Shown here: piece by piece, positions 16,565 to 26,400 of the stretch | How positions within the stretch are numbered: the first letter of the stretch is position 1 | Layout: the number at the start of each line of letters is the position of its first letter | From: Micromonospora sp. C31 | GTDB lineage: Bacteria; Actinomycetota; Actinomycetes; Mycobacteriales; Micromonosporaceae | Assembly (NCBI RefSeq): GCF_018070575.1 | Contig: NZ_JAGPXN010000005.1 | Span: forward strand, 1-64,000 | DNA: 64,000 nt | Reading direction: 5' to 3' | Translations under genes and position numbers: made by a program | Notes under the pieces: model-generated | Databases searched by the model: none | What the model was told of the DNA's origin: nothing | What the model saw: only the letters and a program-made list of their open reading frames with translations

Positions 16565-19500
16565 CTACAGGCCACGGCACTGCCCGGTGACTACTCCGGA
16601 CACCGTGTTGGGCACGCCACCGTTGACCGGTGGCGGCTCGTTACCGCTGCACTTGAGGGGCCCGACGACGGTGTTGCCGGAGACCAACGGTGTTGCCGGG
16701 CCGGTGTTGTTACCGGTCAGCGACACCAGGCCGGTCACGTGGTTGCCGGTCAGCGACAGCGGGCCGGTCCCGCTCTTCAGGTCGACCGCGCCGACCACGG
16801 CCGTTGCGGACAGCTCCACACCGGCAGCGCGTTCGGCCGAGACCGCCCCGACGATGTTCGCACCGTTGGTGTGCAGGCTGGCACCCGGTGCCACGGTCAC
16901 CTTGCCGGCGACGGACGACCCGTAGGCGAGGCAGGTCAGCCCGGCCGACGCGGTCAGCGGGCCCGGGTGAGCTCCGGTGATGGTACGTGCACACGCCTGG
17001 TCGGTGACCGTGACCTTGACCGGTACGCCGAGCAGCGGGCTGTCCGGGTCGTTGCCCGCGACGCAGAGATGCGCCTCGTGCGCCCCGGGCTTGAGCCCGG
17101 TGGAGTCGACCAGGACGGTGACCTTGCTGCTGCCACCCGCCAGGGTCTTGCCCTTCGGTGTGTCCACCCGCAACCACGGCACGTCGGCCGGCTCGTCACA
17201 CGGCTGGGACCGCGCGATCTCGCTGATCATGCGGGCACCGTTGGTGGCGAGTGGGGTCTCGACGAGCGCCGACCCGCGATCGATCTCGTGCACCCCGCCA
17301 CTGTTGGTGGTCAGGATGTTCCCGTTGCCCAGCGGGTGCACCCCGCGGTTGCTGAGCGCCCCGGTGTACCGGTTGACCGGTGCGCCGTTCGGGTCGATCT
17401 CCCAGACGCCCGGCGGGCTGGAGAAGGCCGCCGCGAGGATGTTGCCGTTCTCCTGCTGGTACATCTGCTGCGGGAAGTTGATCGTGTCTTCCCAGACCGA
17501 CAGCGGCTGACCGGAGTGGTCGTACCGGTAGATGTTGCCGCCGCTGGCGGAGACCAGCAGGTCGTTCTCCCGGAAGGTGAGGTACCACGGTCCGGAGATC
17601 CCACCGGAGCCGGACGTGATGAGGTCACGCAGGTGGTTGCCCTCGGCGTCGAACTCCACCACCTTGTTGCCGCTGCCGGAGGCCACCAGCAGCGTGCCCG
17701 AGGGCGAGAGCGTCATGCCTCGGACGTTGCCCATGATGCCCGGATTCGGTCCACCGGCCGGCGCGTGCACCCCCTGGTACTTCCCGTCGAGGTCGAACGA
17801 GTAGACGGCACCGGTGCTCTGGGACGAAACCAGGAAGCCATCCTGTGCCTGGTTGAGGATGATGTGCGTGGTCGTCCCCAGGTCCACCTCGGTCTCCGGC
17901 GGGTAGGTGATGAACGCCGGTTCGAGCAGGTCACCGTCCTGCGGGTCGAAGGCCGCCACGCCGGGCAGCGCCGTGTTGGGTACCAGCAGGACGCCGTTGC
18001 GCAGCAGTTCGCGTCGCTTCGGGTCGGTGGTCGCGAGCGTGGTCCGGTTCGCGACGACCGGCGCCTCGCCGATGGTCCACTCCAGCGGCGCGGTACCGGT
18101 GTTCCCGATGGTCAGCTTCGTGCCGGTGACCGTCCCCGCCGGCTGGCTCACGGCCAGCTCCGGCGTGACCTCCATGGTCGGCAGGTCGGAGACGACGAGG
18201 GTCACCGTGACCGGGATGCGCGGCTTGGCCGGGTCGTTGCTCGCCACACACAGCGTCGCTTGCAGCTTGCCCGGTGCCTTGCCCGTCGAATCCAGGGTGA
18301 ACCGGAGCTGGGTCGAGCTGCCGGGGTTGAGCGTGCCGGACGTGGTGTCCGTCGACAGCCAGTCCACCTGGTCGGGGAGGACGCAACCGTCACCGCCGGC
18401 CAGTTGCCACTTCAGCGCGCCGTTGCCGGTGCTCCGGATCGTGACGCTGCGGGTCGTGGACAGGCCGGGCTTCTGCGTCACCTCGAGCTTCGTCGGGTCG
18501 ACGGTGATTCCCGGAGCCACCGGGATCACCGCCACCGGGTAGTGCACCCCGGCGATGGCCGCGCCGTTGGCGTGGTGGCCGTCGGTGGTCACCCGGAGGT
18601 CGGCGAAGGTCCAACTGCCGCCGGAGCTGCCCGAGACGTTCAGGTCGACGGTGATCTGCTGGCTCGCACCGGGAGCGAGGGTGAACGTCGCCGGGGTCAC
18701 CGTCGCCGTCAGCCCCGCCGGTACCGTCACCGCCGCGGAGTAGGTGGCGGTGGCGTCGGCGACGTTGGTCACCGTACGGGTCCACGAGCAGGACAGGTTG
18801 CACTGCTGGTTCACCAGGTACGGCACGTTCAGCTCGCGCGGCACACCGCCGGTGGCCGGGTTGGCCGCCAGCATGTCGGCGTACGACTCGTCCATCACCA
18901 GGCCGACCCGGCCGGCGGCGGCGAGGTCGAGGCGACCCGCTCCGGCGTCCAGCGGGTCCGCGGGGGTGCCGGATCCCTCGCGTACGCCCTCGGGGTCGGC
19001 GGTACCGGCCAGCGCGGCGCGGATCTGCGCCGGGGACCAGTCCGGGTGCAGCGCGGCCAGCAGCGCTCCGGCGCCCGCCACGTGCGGCGACGCCATCGAC
19101 GTACCGCGGATGATGTTGTACTGGTTCGGGTCCCCGTCGACCTCACGGTAGGCCGCGAGGATGTTCACCCCGGGAGCGGCGAGGGTCGGGGCCAGCAGGT
19201 CGTAGTCGCTCGGGCCTCGGGAGCTGAACCACGCCACCAGGTCGGCACTGCCAGCGTCGCGGGCCAGTTCCGTGGCGGCGCCCAGGCGGGCGGTCACCGG
19301 CTCGACGGTGGCGGTGGCGAAGCTCTGCAACGCCTCACCGTCGGCCTGGGTGACGCTGATCGCGGGGATCGTCGTTTTCTCCACGCCGGAGAGGAACACC
19401 GGCGGACCAGGCTGCCGCTCGAACAGGACGGCCGCGGCGGCACCGGCGTTGGCCGCATTGGTGATCTTGGCGGCCGAGGTGCAGGTGCCCAGCGGGATCA

Positions 19501-20797
19501 ACGCGATCGCCCCGACGAACGAGCCCGCCGGGAACGCGGAGCAGCCCGTCGCCGTACCCACCTCGCCGGAGTAGCGCAGCTCGGCGTCGATCGGGCTGGA
19601 GTTGCCCGGACCGAAGCCGGGCCAGCCGGTCAGGTTCGCCAGCGCCGGCGGGACCGGCGTCGGGCCGACCACCGACAGGGACTTGACCCAGGTACGGTCG
19701 GTGGTGGTCGCGGCGACCGAGGCGTTCCAGGGCGAGGTGTGCGCCACCGTACCGGCACCGGGTCCGCTGTTGCCGGCCGACGCCGCCACGAAGATGCCAG
19801 CCCCGAACGCCTCCAGGAACGCCCGGCTCACCGAGTCGGTCCACGGCCGGTCCGCCCCGGAGATGGAGTAGTTGAGCACGTCGACACCGTCGACGACGGC
19901 CTGGTTGATACCGGCCAGGATGGACGAGACCGGACAGCTCTCGACACACACCCGGTACATCACCACGTTGGCGCGCGGCGCGACACCCTGCACGGTCCGC
20001 ACCGGCTGGTCCGGGCCGTACTTAAGGGTCACCTGATGCCGGTTGCCGGCGGCGGTGGAGGCGGTGTGGCTGCCGTGGCCGTTGGTGTCCCGGGCCGAGT
20101 TACCCGACACGAAGCTGTACGCGCCGACCAGTTTGTCGTTGCAGATCGGGTCGTGGTTCGGGTGCGTCGGGTCGCAGACCCCCAGGTACCGGCCGTACGG
20201 GTTGGTGTGCGTGTAGCCCTCCCCGTCCGTGGCGGCGAAGGCCGGGTGGCCCGCGTTGATGCCACTGTCGAGGATGCCGACGACCGTACCCTCACCCCTG
20301 GTGGCCAGCTCCGGGCCGGTCTCGCCCGCCCAGACCGCGGGCGAACCGATGATCTCGTGACTGGCGTCGCTGGTGAGCTCGTACACCTCCTCGGGCTCGA
20401 CCGCGGCCACGCCCGCCACCTTGACGAGCTTCGCGGCCTCCGCCGCGTCCGCCTTGATGACGATGGCGTTGAGTACGTTTCGGAAGGAACTGGTCACCGT
20501 GACCTTGCGGCCCAGCCGCTTGCCGATCAGCTTGGCGACCTCCGACTGCCGGGCGGCGAGCCGGTCGGTGTAGGTGCGGGCCTCGGCCGATCTGGCGTTC
20601 ATCCTGCCGGATCTCGCCTGGTGTGCGGCCAGCGACGGTTCGTCGAGCCGCACGATCCACGAGCCGGTCTTCGAAGTGGACGGTGGGGCGGCGCTGGTGG
20701 GGTCACCTACCGCCACCACACTGACTGTTGCCGCCACGAGGGCAGCAACAGCGGCTGCCAACCTGCGTCTGGGCACGGAAAATCCAGGGATGGCCAA
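16565..20797 (-). CDS. Very large secreted subtilisin-like protease (S8) with PA, beta-propeller and C-terminal repeat domains
   Basis: 1410-aa secreted serine protease. I start it at TTG 20795-20797 because AGGAG (20803-20807) lies 5 nt upstream and the product then begins directly with a leader (basic PRRR, hydrophobic core, TSAAPP). Order: I9 propeptide (about 45-150); S8 domain with Asp177 (VVGILDSGIN), His241 (NGHGSHTAS) and Ser567 (GTSMASPHVAG); a PA-type insert before the Ser; a Fn3-like domain; two BACON-like repeats, each with VCVASNDP/LCVAGNDPDSP, around a six-bladed-propeller-like region (VRGMTLSPSGTLLVASGSG, GNIYRYD); and a C-terminal about 140 residues of GNNTGP/SGNTVVG-type short repeats. 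About twice the usual subtilase size. The propeller and tail probably bind a substrate or surface (inference). Confidence 0.88.
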   Translation of the reverse strand: MAIPGFSVPRRRLAAAVAALVAATVSVVAVGDPTSAAPPSTSKTGSWIVRLDEPSLAAHQARSGRMNARSAEARTYTDRLAARQSEVAKLIGKRLGRKVTVTSSFRNVLNAIVIKADAAEAAKLVKVAGVAAVEPEEVYELTSDASHEIIGSPAVWAGETGPELATRGEGTVVGILDSGINAGHPAFAATDGEGYTHTNPYGRYLGVCDPTHPNHDPICNDKLVGAYSFVSGNSARDTNGHGSHTASTAAGNRHQVTLKYGPDQPVRTVQGVAPRANVVMYRVCVESCPVSSILAGINQAVVDGVDVLNYSISGADRPWTDSVSRAFLEAFGAGIFVAASAGNSGPGAGTVAHTSPWNASVAATTTDRTWVKSLSVVGPTPVPPALANLTGWPGFGPGNSSPIDAELRYSGEVGTATGCSAFPAGSFVGAIALIPLGTCTSAAKITNAANAGAAAAVLFERQPGPPVFLSGVEKTTIPAISVTQADGEALQSFATATVEPVTARLGAATELARDAGSADLVAWFSSRGPSDYDLLAPTLAAPGVNILAAYREVDGDPNQYNIIRGTSMASPHVAGAGALLAALHPDWSPAQIRAALAGTADPEGVREGSGTPADPLDAGAGRLDLAAAGRVGLVMDESYADMLAANPATGGVPRELNVPYLVNQQCNLSCSWTRTVTNVADATATYSAAVTVPAGLTATVTPATFTLAPGASQQITVDLNVSGSSGGSWTFADLRVTTDGHHANGAAIAGVHYPVAVIPVAPGITVDPTKLEVTQKPGLSTTRSVTIRSTGNGALKWQLAGGDGCVLPDQVDWLSTDTTSGTLNPGSSTQLRFTLDSTGKAPGKLQATLCVASNDPAKPRIPVTVTLVVSDLPTMEVTPELAVSQPAGTVTGTKLTIGNTGTAPLEWTIGEAPVVANRTTLATTDPKRRELLRNGVLLVPNTALPGVAAFDPQDGDLLEPAFITYPPETEVDLGTTTHIILNQAQDGFLVSSQSTGAVYSFDLDGKYQGVHAPAGGPNPGIMGNVRGMTLSPSGTLLVASGSGNKVVEFDAEGNHLRDLITSGSGGISGPWYLTFRENDLLVSASGGNIYRYDHSGQPLSVWEDTINFPQQMYQQENGNILAAAFSSPPGVWEIDPNGAPVNRYTGALSNRGVHPLGNGNILTTNSGGVHEIDRGSALVETPLATNGARMISEIARSQPCDEPADVPWLRVDTPKGKTLAGGSSKVTVLVDSTGLKPGAHEAHLCVAGNDPDSPLLGVPVKVTVTDQACARTITGAHPGPLTASAGLTCLAYGSSVAGKVTVAPGASLHTNGANIVGAVSAERAAGVELSATAVVGAVDLKSGTGPLSLTGNHVTGLVSLTGNNTGPATPLVSGNTVVGPLKCSGNEPPPVNGGVPNTVSGVVTGQCRGL

Positions 20798-20848
20798 CGT
20801 TGCTCCTAGAGATGATGTCGGTGGTCCCATGGCCGACATTGATCGGCA

Positions 20849-20877
20849 ACGCTACGGCAGGCCGTAGGGCGGGTCAA
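20849..20877 (-). promoter_or_regulatory. Promoter of the large subtilase gene
   Basis: On the minus strand TTGACC (complement of 20872-20877), a 17-nt spacer and TAGCGT (complement of 20849-20854) give a good housekeeping promoter. The leader to the TTG start would be about 45 nt. Confidence 0.6.
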
Positions 20878-20898
20878 CGAAGCAGTTAGAACTATCGA

Positions 20899-21711
20899 TC
20901 AACGGACCGGCAGGCCACGGTCTCTGGGCGACGGGCCGGAAACGGCATGTTCCGAGGCCAGGATGGTGGCGCTGAGTTCGGTCACGAATGCCTGGACGTC
21001 GTCGGTGCTGCCGGGGTCGGTGTCCGGGCCGGAGTTGTACCACCAGTCGCGTGCCCAGATGATCAGGTGCGCCCATCGGGGGTGGGAGCAGATGGTCTTG
21101 TGGGCGGCCCGCCGCTTGGACAGTTGCTGGCCGTGTCGGAGGCGTTGGAAGGCCCGGCAGAGGGTGAGCACCGCGTAGGACTGGGCGCCGGAGGTGTTCA
21201 TCTGGGTCACCCAGGCCGGCCAGTCGCGGACGTGGTCCAGCAGAGCCGAGCGGACGCGGTCGGGGTCGACGGCGGGTAGCAGGACGTCGGCCGGGGGGCC
21301 CAGCAGGCTGCGGCCGTGTTGGTGGACGGCAGACCAGGTCACGAGGCGGTGAGTGGTGGCAGGTAACAGGTGCAGCACTTCGCCGGGACTGACCCGGGCG
21401 ATGACATGGTCCCGGCCGGTGCCACCGCGCGCGGCGTCGCGGGCGGCAGCCAGTGACACGTATTCCACCTCGACCCTGCCGGCCCACTGCGGGTGTCGCC
21501 GGTCGAGGTCGGTGTGCAGTCCGGCGAGCACGGCGAGGAGGTTCTCGTCCGGGTCGCTGTCGAGTACCGCGAGCAGGTCGAGGTCACTGCGATCTTCGGC
21601 GAAGTCGCCGGTCACCAGCGAGCCGTGCACGTACAGGCCCAGGAGTTCACCAGCAAGCGCAGGGCTCCACGCGTCGCGAAGATCGGACAGAACCATCTCG
21701 GGTGGTGCCAC
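20899..21711 (-). CDS. Nucleotidyltransferase-domain protein (AadA/DUF4111-like)
   Basis: 270-aa cytoplasmic protein. The N-terminal nucleotidyltransferase fold shows YVHGSLVTGDF followed by DRSDLDLLAV, the GS...D.D motif with both metal-binding Asp. The C-terminal helical half (WVTQMNTSGAQSYAVLTLCR, SKRRAAH) resembles the region after the catalytic domain in aminoglycoside 3''-adenylyltransferases. GTG 21709-21711 is chosen because AGGA lies 7 nt upstream; the frame is open further but lacks signals. A resistance role is possible but unproven, and many actinomycete members have no known substrate. It is transcribed divergently from an APH-like gene, a pairing that suggests a small-molecule-modifying locus. 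Confidence 0.75.
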   Translation of the reverse strand: MAPPEMVLSDLRDAWSPALAGELLGLYVHGSLVTGDFAEDRSDLDLLAVLDSDPDENLLAVLAGLHTDLDRRHPQWAGRVEVEYVSLAAARDAARGGTGRDHVIARVSPGEVLHLLPATTHRLVTWSAVHQHGRSLLGPPADVLLPAVDPDRVRSALLDHVRDWPAWVTQMNTSGAQSYAVLTLCRAFQRLRHGQQLSKRRAAHKTICSHPRWAHLIIWARDWWYNSGPDTDPGSTDDVQAFVTELSATILASEHAVSGPSPRDRGLPVR

Positions 21712-21895
21712 CAGGTCATCCTGCGCTGCGGCCCGCCAGCCCGCCACCGAGTAAACCCCGGGTAGCCGTTGACGCGACCCGCACCGGCCAACGACGCCGC
21801 CATCCGGGTAGCGGGGGCCGGACGGCCACGCCGGAACGCGTAGGCACCACCTGTGTCGGCAACGGTGATGTTCGGAGCCCCGTACGATCCGGCAG

Positions 21896-22630
21896 ATGGG
21901 GTGGGAGGCACTCGGGCGGTGGGGTGAAGACGCCGCTCGCATCGAACCGCTCGCTGGCGGAGTCGCCAACGACGTGTGGAGCGTGCGCGTCGACGGGCGC
22001 CTCGCGGTCGGTCGTCTCGGCACCAGGAACGACGCTGATCTTGCGTGGGAGACCGGGCTTCTCCAGCACCTCGACCGTGCAGGTATGACCGTGCCGGTCC
22101 CGATCCCGACCACGGACGGGCGGCTGTTCGCCGACGGTCTGGTGGTGATGACCTACCTGGATGGCGGGCCGCCCGAGACGCAGGCCGACTGGCGTCGCGT
22201 GGCCGGCACGCTGCGCGAGTTGCACCGGCTGACGCGGGGCTGGCCGCAGCGCCCGGGCTGGCGGTCGTCGATCGACCTCCTGCACGCCGAGACCGGGACC
22301 AAGATCGACCTCGGCGCGATGCCCCCTGCGAGCGTTGCTCGATGCCGAGCAGCGTGGGCGCGGCTCGCCGGACGCCGGACATGCGTCGTCCACGGCAACC
22401 CCGCCAACCCTGGCAACGTCCGCGTGACCGCGAGTCAGGTCGCGCTGATCGACTGGGACGAGTCGCACGTCGGCGTCCCCGACCTCGACCTCGTGCTGCC
22501 CGGCAACGCCGCCGGCCTCGACGACGGCGCGCTCGACATCGCCGGGCATGCGTCGGCCGCGTGGGAAGCCGCCGTCTGCTGGGACGACGAGTACGCCGTC
22601 AGGCGGCTCGCCGAAGTTCGAGCGGCCTGA
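21896..22630 (+). CDS. Aminoglycoside phosphotransferase-like (APH/choline kinase fold) protein with altered catalytic loop
   Basis: 244-aa protein of the APH phosphotransferase superfamily. The N lobe shows LAGGVANDVWSVRVDG; the hinge region is VVMTYLDGG. The catalytic loop reads VVHGNPANPGNV where the family has HGDxxxxN, so the catalytic Asp is Asn; the metal-binding motif IDWDESHVGVPDLDL is intact. No Shine-Dalgarno precedes ATG 21896, but TACGAT at 21882-21887 is placed to give a leaderless transcript. Either this is a pseudokinase, or the loop has shifted to use another residue. It is shorter than typical antibiotic kinases (about 260-270 residues). Confidence 0.8.
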   Translation: MGWEALGRWGEDAARIEPLAGGVANDVWSVRVDGRLAVGRLGTRNDADLAWETGLLQHLDRAGMTVPVPIPTTDGRLFADGLVVMTYLDGGPPETQADWRRVAGTLRELHRLTRGWPQRPGWRSSIDLLHAETGTKIDLGAMPPASVARCRAAWARLAGRRTCVVHGNPANPGNVRVTASQVALIDWDESHVGVPDLDLVLPGNAAGLDDGALDIAGHASAAWEAAVCWDDEYAVRRLAEVRAA

Positions 22631-22710
22631 GAACGCGTTCGAGGAGCGGAGTTGTCGGCAGCCCAGTGCGCACCTCTGCTGCCACGCGTCCAGCCGTGCT
22701 CATGATCTGA

Positions 22711-23010
22711 GACACCCGGCGCTGTGGCAGCCGGGCGGACCTGGCCGCCGTGCAGTACGTCTTCCAGGACCCCCGGGCCAGTTTCCACCCGTTCCTGCCC
22801 CTGCTCGACCAGGTGGCCCGGGTCGCGGTACGGCTGTGTGCCCTGGAGACGGCGACGGCCCGCCAGGCGGCGCAGGCCGTCCTCACCCGGGTGGGCCTCA
22901 CCGGTGAGTTCACCGGCCGGCACCCCGAGCGGCTCTCCGGCGGGGAACTGCAACGCGCCGCCCTGGCCCGCGCCCTGCTGGCCCGGCCCCGGCTGCTGAT
23001 CTGCGACCGG
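22711..23010 (+). pseudogene. Fragment of an oligopeptide-type ABC transporter ATPase
   Basis: The frame is open only from a stop at 22708. It contains VQYVFQDPRASFHPF (Q-loop region), LSGGELQRAALARALLA (signature) and LLICD, the beginning of Walker B, then switches abruptly to unrelated sequence near 23010. Walker A and everything after Walker B are missing. The rest of the about 260-550-aa ATPase is absent from the window, so this is a deletion remnant. Confidence 0.8.
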
Positions 23011-23011
23011 A

Positions 23012-23344
23012 CACCTCGTCGGCGACTACACCGTGCGGCAGGCCGCGCCCGAGCACCTCGTCGGTGCCCGCAGCGTCATGCCCGCCCAGTTGTTCCGGGT
23101 GTACGTCCGGCCGGAGCACCGGCGCCGGGGACTGGCCCGGGCACTGGTGGACCGGGCTGTCGAGTTCGTCGCCGCGCAGGACAGCTACCGGGCGCTGTAC
23201 CTGCACACCGACACCCGGATCGAGGGCGCCGAGGGATTCTGGCGGTCGGTGGCCGTACCCGTGCACGACGCCCGCGACGGGCGCCCGGACACCCACCAGA
23301 CGGTGCTCTTCGAGATCCCGCTGCCGGTGCACTCACGCCGATGA
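23012..23344 (+). pseudogene. C-terminal fragment of a GNAT acetyltransferase
   Basis: From about 23012 a second frame reads HLVGDYTVRQA, then LFRVYVRPEHRRRGLARALV, with the acetyl-CoA binding R-R-x-G-L/A motif of GNAT enzymes, ending SRR at 23344. The first about half of the domain is missing and the frame is joined directly to the ABC ATPase scrap. Read-through from an internal ATG (23078) would give about 88 aa lacking the N-terminal strands, so function is doubtful. Confidence 0.7.
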
Positions 23345-23487
23345 ACGCCACCAGGCGTTGAGCCCTTCTCCGCCTGGCGGTCGACCCGACGGCCAGCCGG
23401 GCACGCGCCGGGCCCACAGCTCGCTGGCGGCTGAGGGAGCGCTTCCGTCCGTCGAGGACGGGGCCGGCGGGCCACTACCATGCGAGC

Positions 23488-26400
23488 GTGAATCGCGTTG
23501 CTCGGGCCCGCAGGCCGTACCCGCTGCTCGTCGCCGCGGCGGTCCTGTTGGCGCTCGGCGCGACGGTGGCCTGGGGGGTCGGCGACACGCTGGGGCTGAG
23601 CCACGCCCCCGCCGCCGTGCCGCGCGAGGACGCCGTCGCCGCGCCGGCGCGGACGCCCGCACCGGTCCCGCCGTTGGCGTCCCTCGTCGTGCCCGACGAG
23701 CCGCGGGTCAGGAAGGCCGCGGCTGCCGTCGCCGACGCGGTCGTCTCCCGCGGCCTGCCCCGGCCGGTGCTCGCCGCCGCCGCGCCGCGCCCGGCCGGGT
23801 CCGCGACGGCCGCGCCGGGCACCGGCGCGGCCGGGGACCTGTCGGCGGTGACCACGCTGCGGGCGGGCGTGCTGGCCGCCCTCGGCGGGGCGCCCGAGTC
23901 GTACCGGCTCGACGTGCACGGCGCCGAGCTGGCCGTCCAGGGCGGCGACGTCGCGGGCGTGGCAGCCGGGATGTACCGGCTGGCCGACCGGATCCGCTCC
24001 GGTGCCGACGCGCTCCCCGCGGCGGACGCCGGTCGGGTGGTCGTCCCCCGGCTCGGCCTGCGGCTGACCGACGCGGGCTCGGTGGGGCGCGAGCCCGACC
24101 CGGCCGCCTTCGCCGCCGGCGACGACTACGGCCTGAACACCGACGTGGTCGCATCGGCGGTGCTGCCTGGCGCGCCGTGGGTGGACGCCGCCGCGGTGGC
24201 CCGCATCGACGCGCAGTTCCGGCAGTTCGTCGACCATTCGGTGGCGCAGGGATTCAACGGGATCGTCGTGCCCGGCTTCCTGGAGTACGTCACGTTCGCG
24301 AAGGTCGGCGACGGGCGCGCGGTCTACCCGCCCGGCGACCCGCACGTCGACCGCGCGCGGGCGATGGTCGCGGCGTTCGGCCCCGTCTTCCGGTACGCCG
24401 AGGACATGGGCGTGCGGGTCTTCCTGCTGACCGACATGCTCGCGGTGTCGCCTCCGCTGGAGGCGTACCTGACGCGGACCGTCGGCGGCCTCGACGTGGC
24501 CGACCCTCGGCTGTGGGCGGTCTACCAGGCCGGTCTGGCCGAGCTGTTCGAGAGCATGCCGTTCGTCGACGGCCTGATGGTCCGCGTCGGCGAGGGCGGC
24601 GAGGTGTACGCCGGGACCGGCTGGGACTACTCGTCAAGGCTCGCGGTCACCACGGAAACGTCCGTGCGCGCGATGCTGCGGGCGCTGCTGGACACCGCCG
24701 GCCGGGCCGGCAAGGAGATCATCTTCCGCACCTGGACGGTGGGCGTCGGCGCCGTCGGCGACCTGCACACCGACCCGGAGTCGTACGCGCAGGTGCTCGG
24801 CGGGCTCGACGACCCGCACCTGATCGTGTCCACCAAGTACACCCTGGGCGACTTCTACAGCCACCTGCCGCTGAACAGCACCCTGCTGGGCGGCGGGCAC
24901 CGCCGCATCGTGGAGTTCCAGGCCCGGCGCGAGTTCGAGGCGTTCGGCTCGCTGCCCAACGACCTCGGCCCACTGCACCGCCAGGCGCTGCGCGCGTTCC
25001 TCGCCGCGAACCCGAACGTCGAGGGCGTCTGGAACTGGACCCAGGACGGCGGGCCGCTGCACGCCGGGCCCATGTCGCTGCACCTGCGCGCCGGCTTCTG
25101 GCAGCTCTACGACCTCAACACGTACGCCGTCGGCCGGCTGGCCTGGGACCCGAACGCCGACCCGGCGCAGGTCACGGCGGACTGGGCGTACCGCACGTTC
25201 TCCGGCGACCCGGCCACCGTCGCCACGATCGGGCAGGCCATGGCGCTGTCCCGGCAGGCGGTCACCAAGGGCCTCTACATCGGCCCGTACGCCGACCGGT
25301 CGGTGCGGGCGCTCGGGCTGGAACCACCGCCCATGATGTGGATCTTCGAGTGGGACATCTTGACCGGCGACTCCGCCGCGCTGGACAGCATCTACGCGGT
25401 GACCGGCGGCCACGTCGACGAGGCGATCGAGGAGGGCTCGCAGGCCGTCGCGCTGGCCCGGCGCATGCGCGACCTGGTCGCCGCGACCGACCCGGCGACC
25501 TGGCGCGACGCCGAACTGCGCGGACGCTTCACCGCGACGCTCGACTACCAGGTCGACCTGTTCGAGACGCTGGGGGCGTACCGGGCCATGGTGCTGCGGC
25601 ACGCGCAGTGGCTGGACACCGGTTCCCCGGCCGCCCGCCACGACTGGCGGTGGGCCGCGGCGGCGTACCACGACGCACGCGACGCGCACCGGCAGCGCTA
25701 CGGCGCCGACCTGGACCTGCCGGCGTACAACTTCACCGCCGCCGACCTCGGGGCGCGGCGCGCGGACCGGGACCCGGCGATGGCCTGGGCGGCCCGGACG
25801 TTGCTCGGGTCGATCCTGCTCGCGGTGCTGCTCGGCCTGCGCGGGCGCGGGTTCGGCGCGGCCGCCGCGCGCGGGTTGCTGCTCGGCGCGCTCCGGCCGT
25901 GGCGGGTCGCCGCGCTGCCGACGCCCGGGGCGCGGGCGGACCGGGTGTTGGTGTGGCTGGTCCCGGCCGTGGTGCTGGTGGCGAGCCGGCTCGTGCTGAC
26001 CTGGTTCGCCGCGCCGGCGCACCTGCTGGTCACCCTCGGTGGGTGGGCGCTGTTCGCCCTGGTCGTACGCCTCGTCGTCGGCCGGCGGGACCCGTTCCAC
26101 CTGTGGGCCGTGGTCGGCGGCGTCGCGCTGCTGCGCAGCGTGCTGCTGCTGGCCGCGCTCGCCGGGCGCGGACCGGGCGGGTACTGGTTCGCCTTCTGGA
26201 CCGCGCCGGGTCTGCGCGCGGCGTACGTCACCGTCGCGTTCGCGGCGTTCTGCTGGCTGTTCGTGGCCGCCGCCGTGGTCCTGCGGGACCGGTACGGCCT
26301 GCGCCGCGCAAGCGCCATCGGGCTGACCCTCACCGCCGCGGGCGTACCCCTCGGCGTGTTGTCCGCCCTGGTCTCGGTGGTGGGCCTGGAACGCGCGCTG

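Noticed and set aside
15914..20809. Plus-strand open frame of more than 1600 codons antisense to the large subtilase
   Set aside because: Arg/Gly/Val-rich product with no domain, no start signal, and mirror of a clearly real gene; it is the expected open third frame of very GC-rich coding DNA.
23078..23344. GNAT fragment as a functional short acetyltransferase from its internal ATG
   Set aside because: It lacks the N-terminal strands of the fold and is joined to unrelated ABC ATPase sequence, so treated as a pseudogene.
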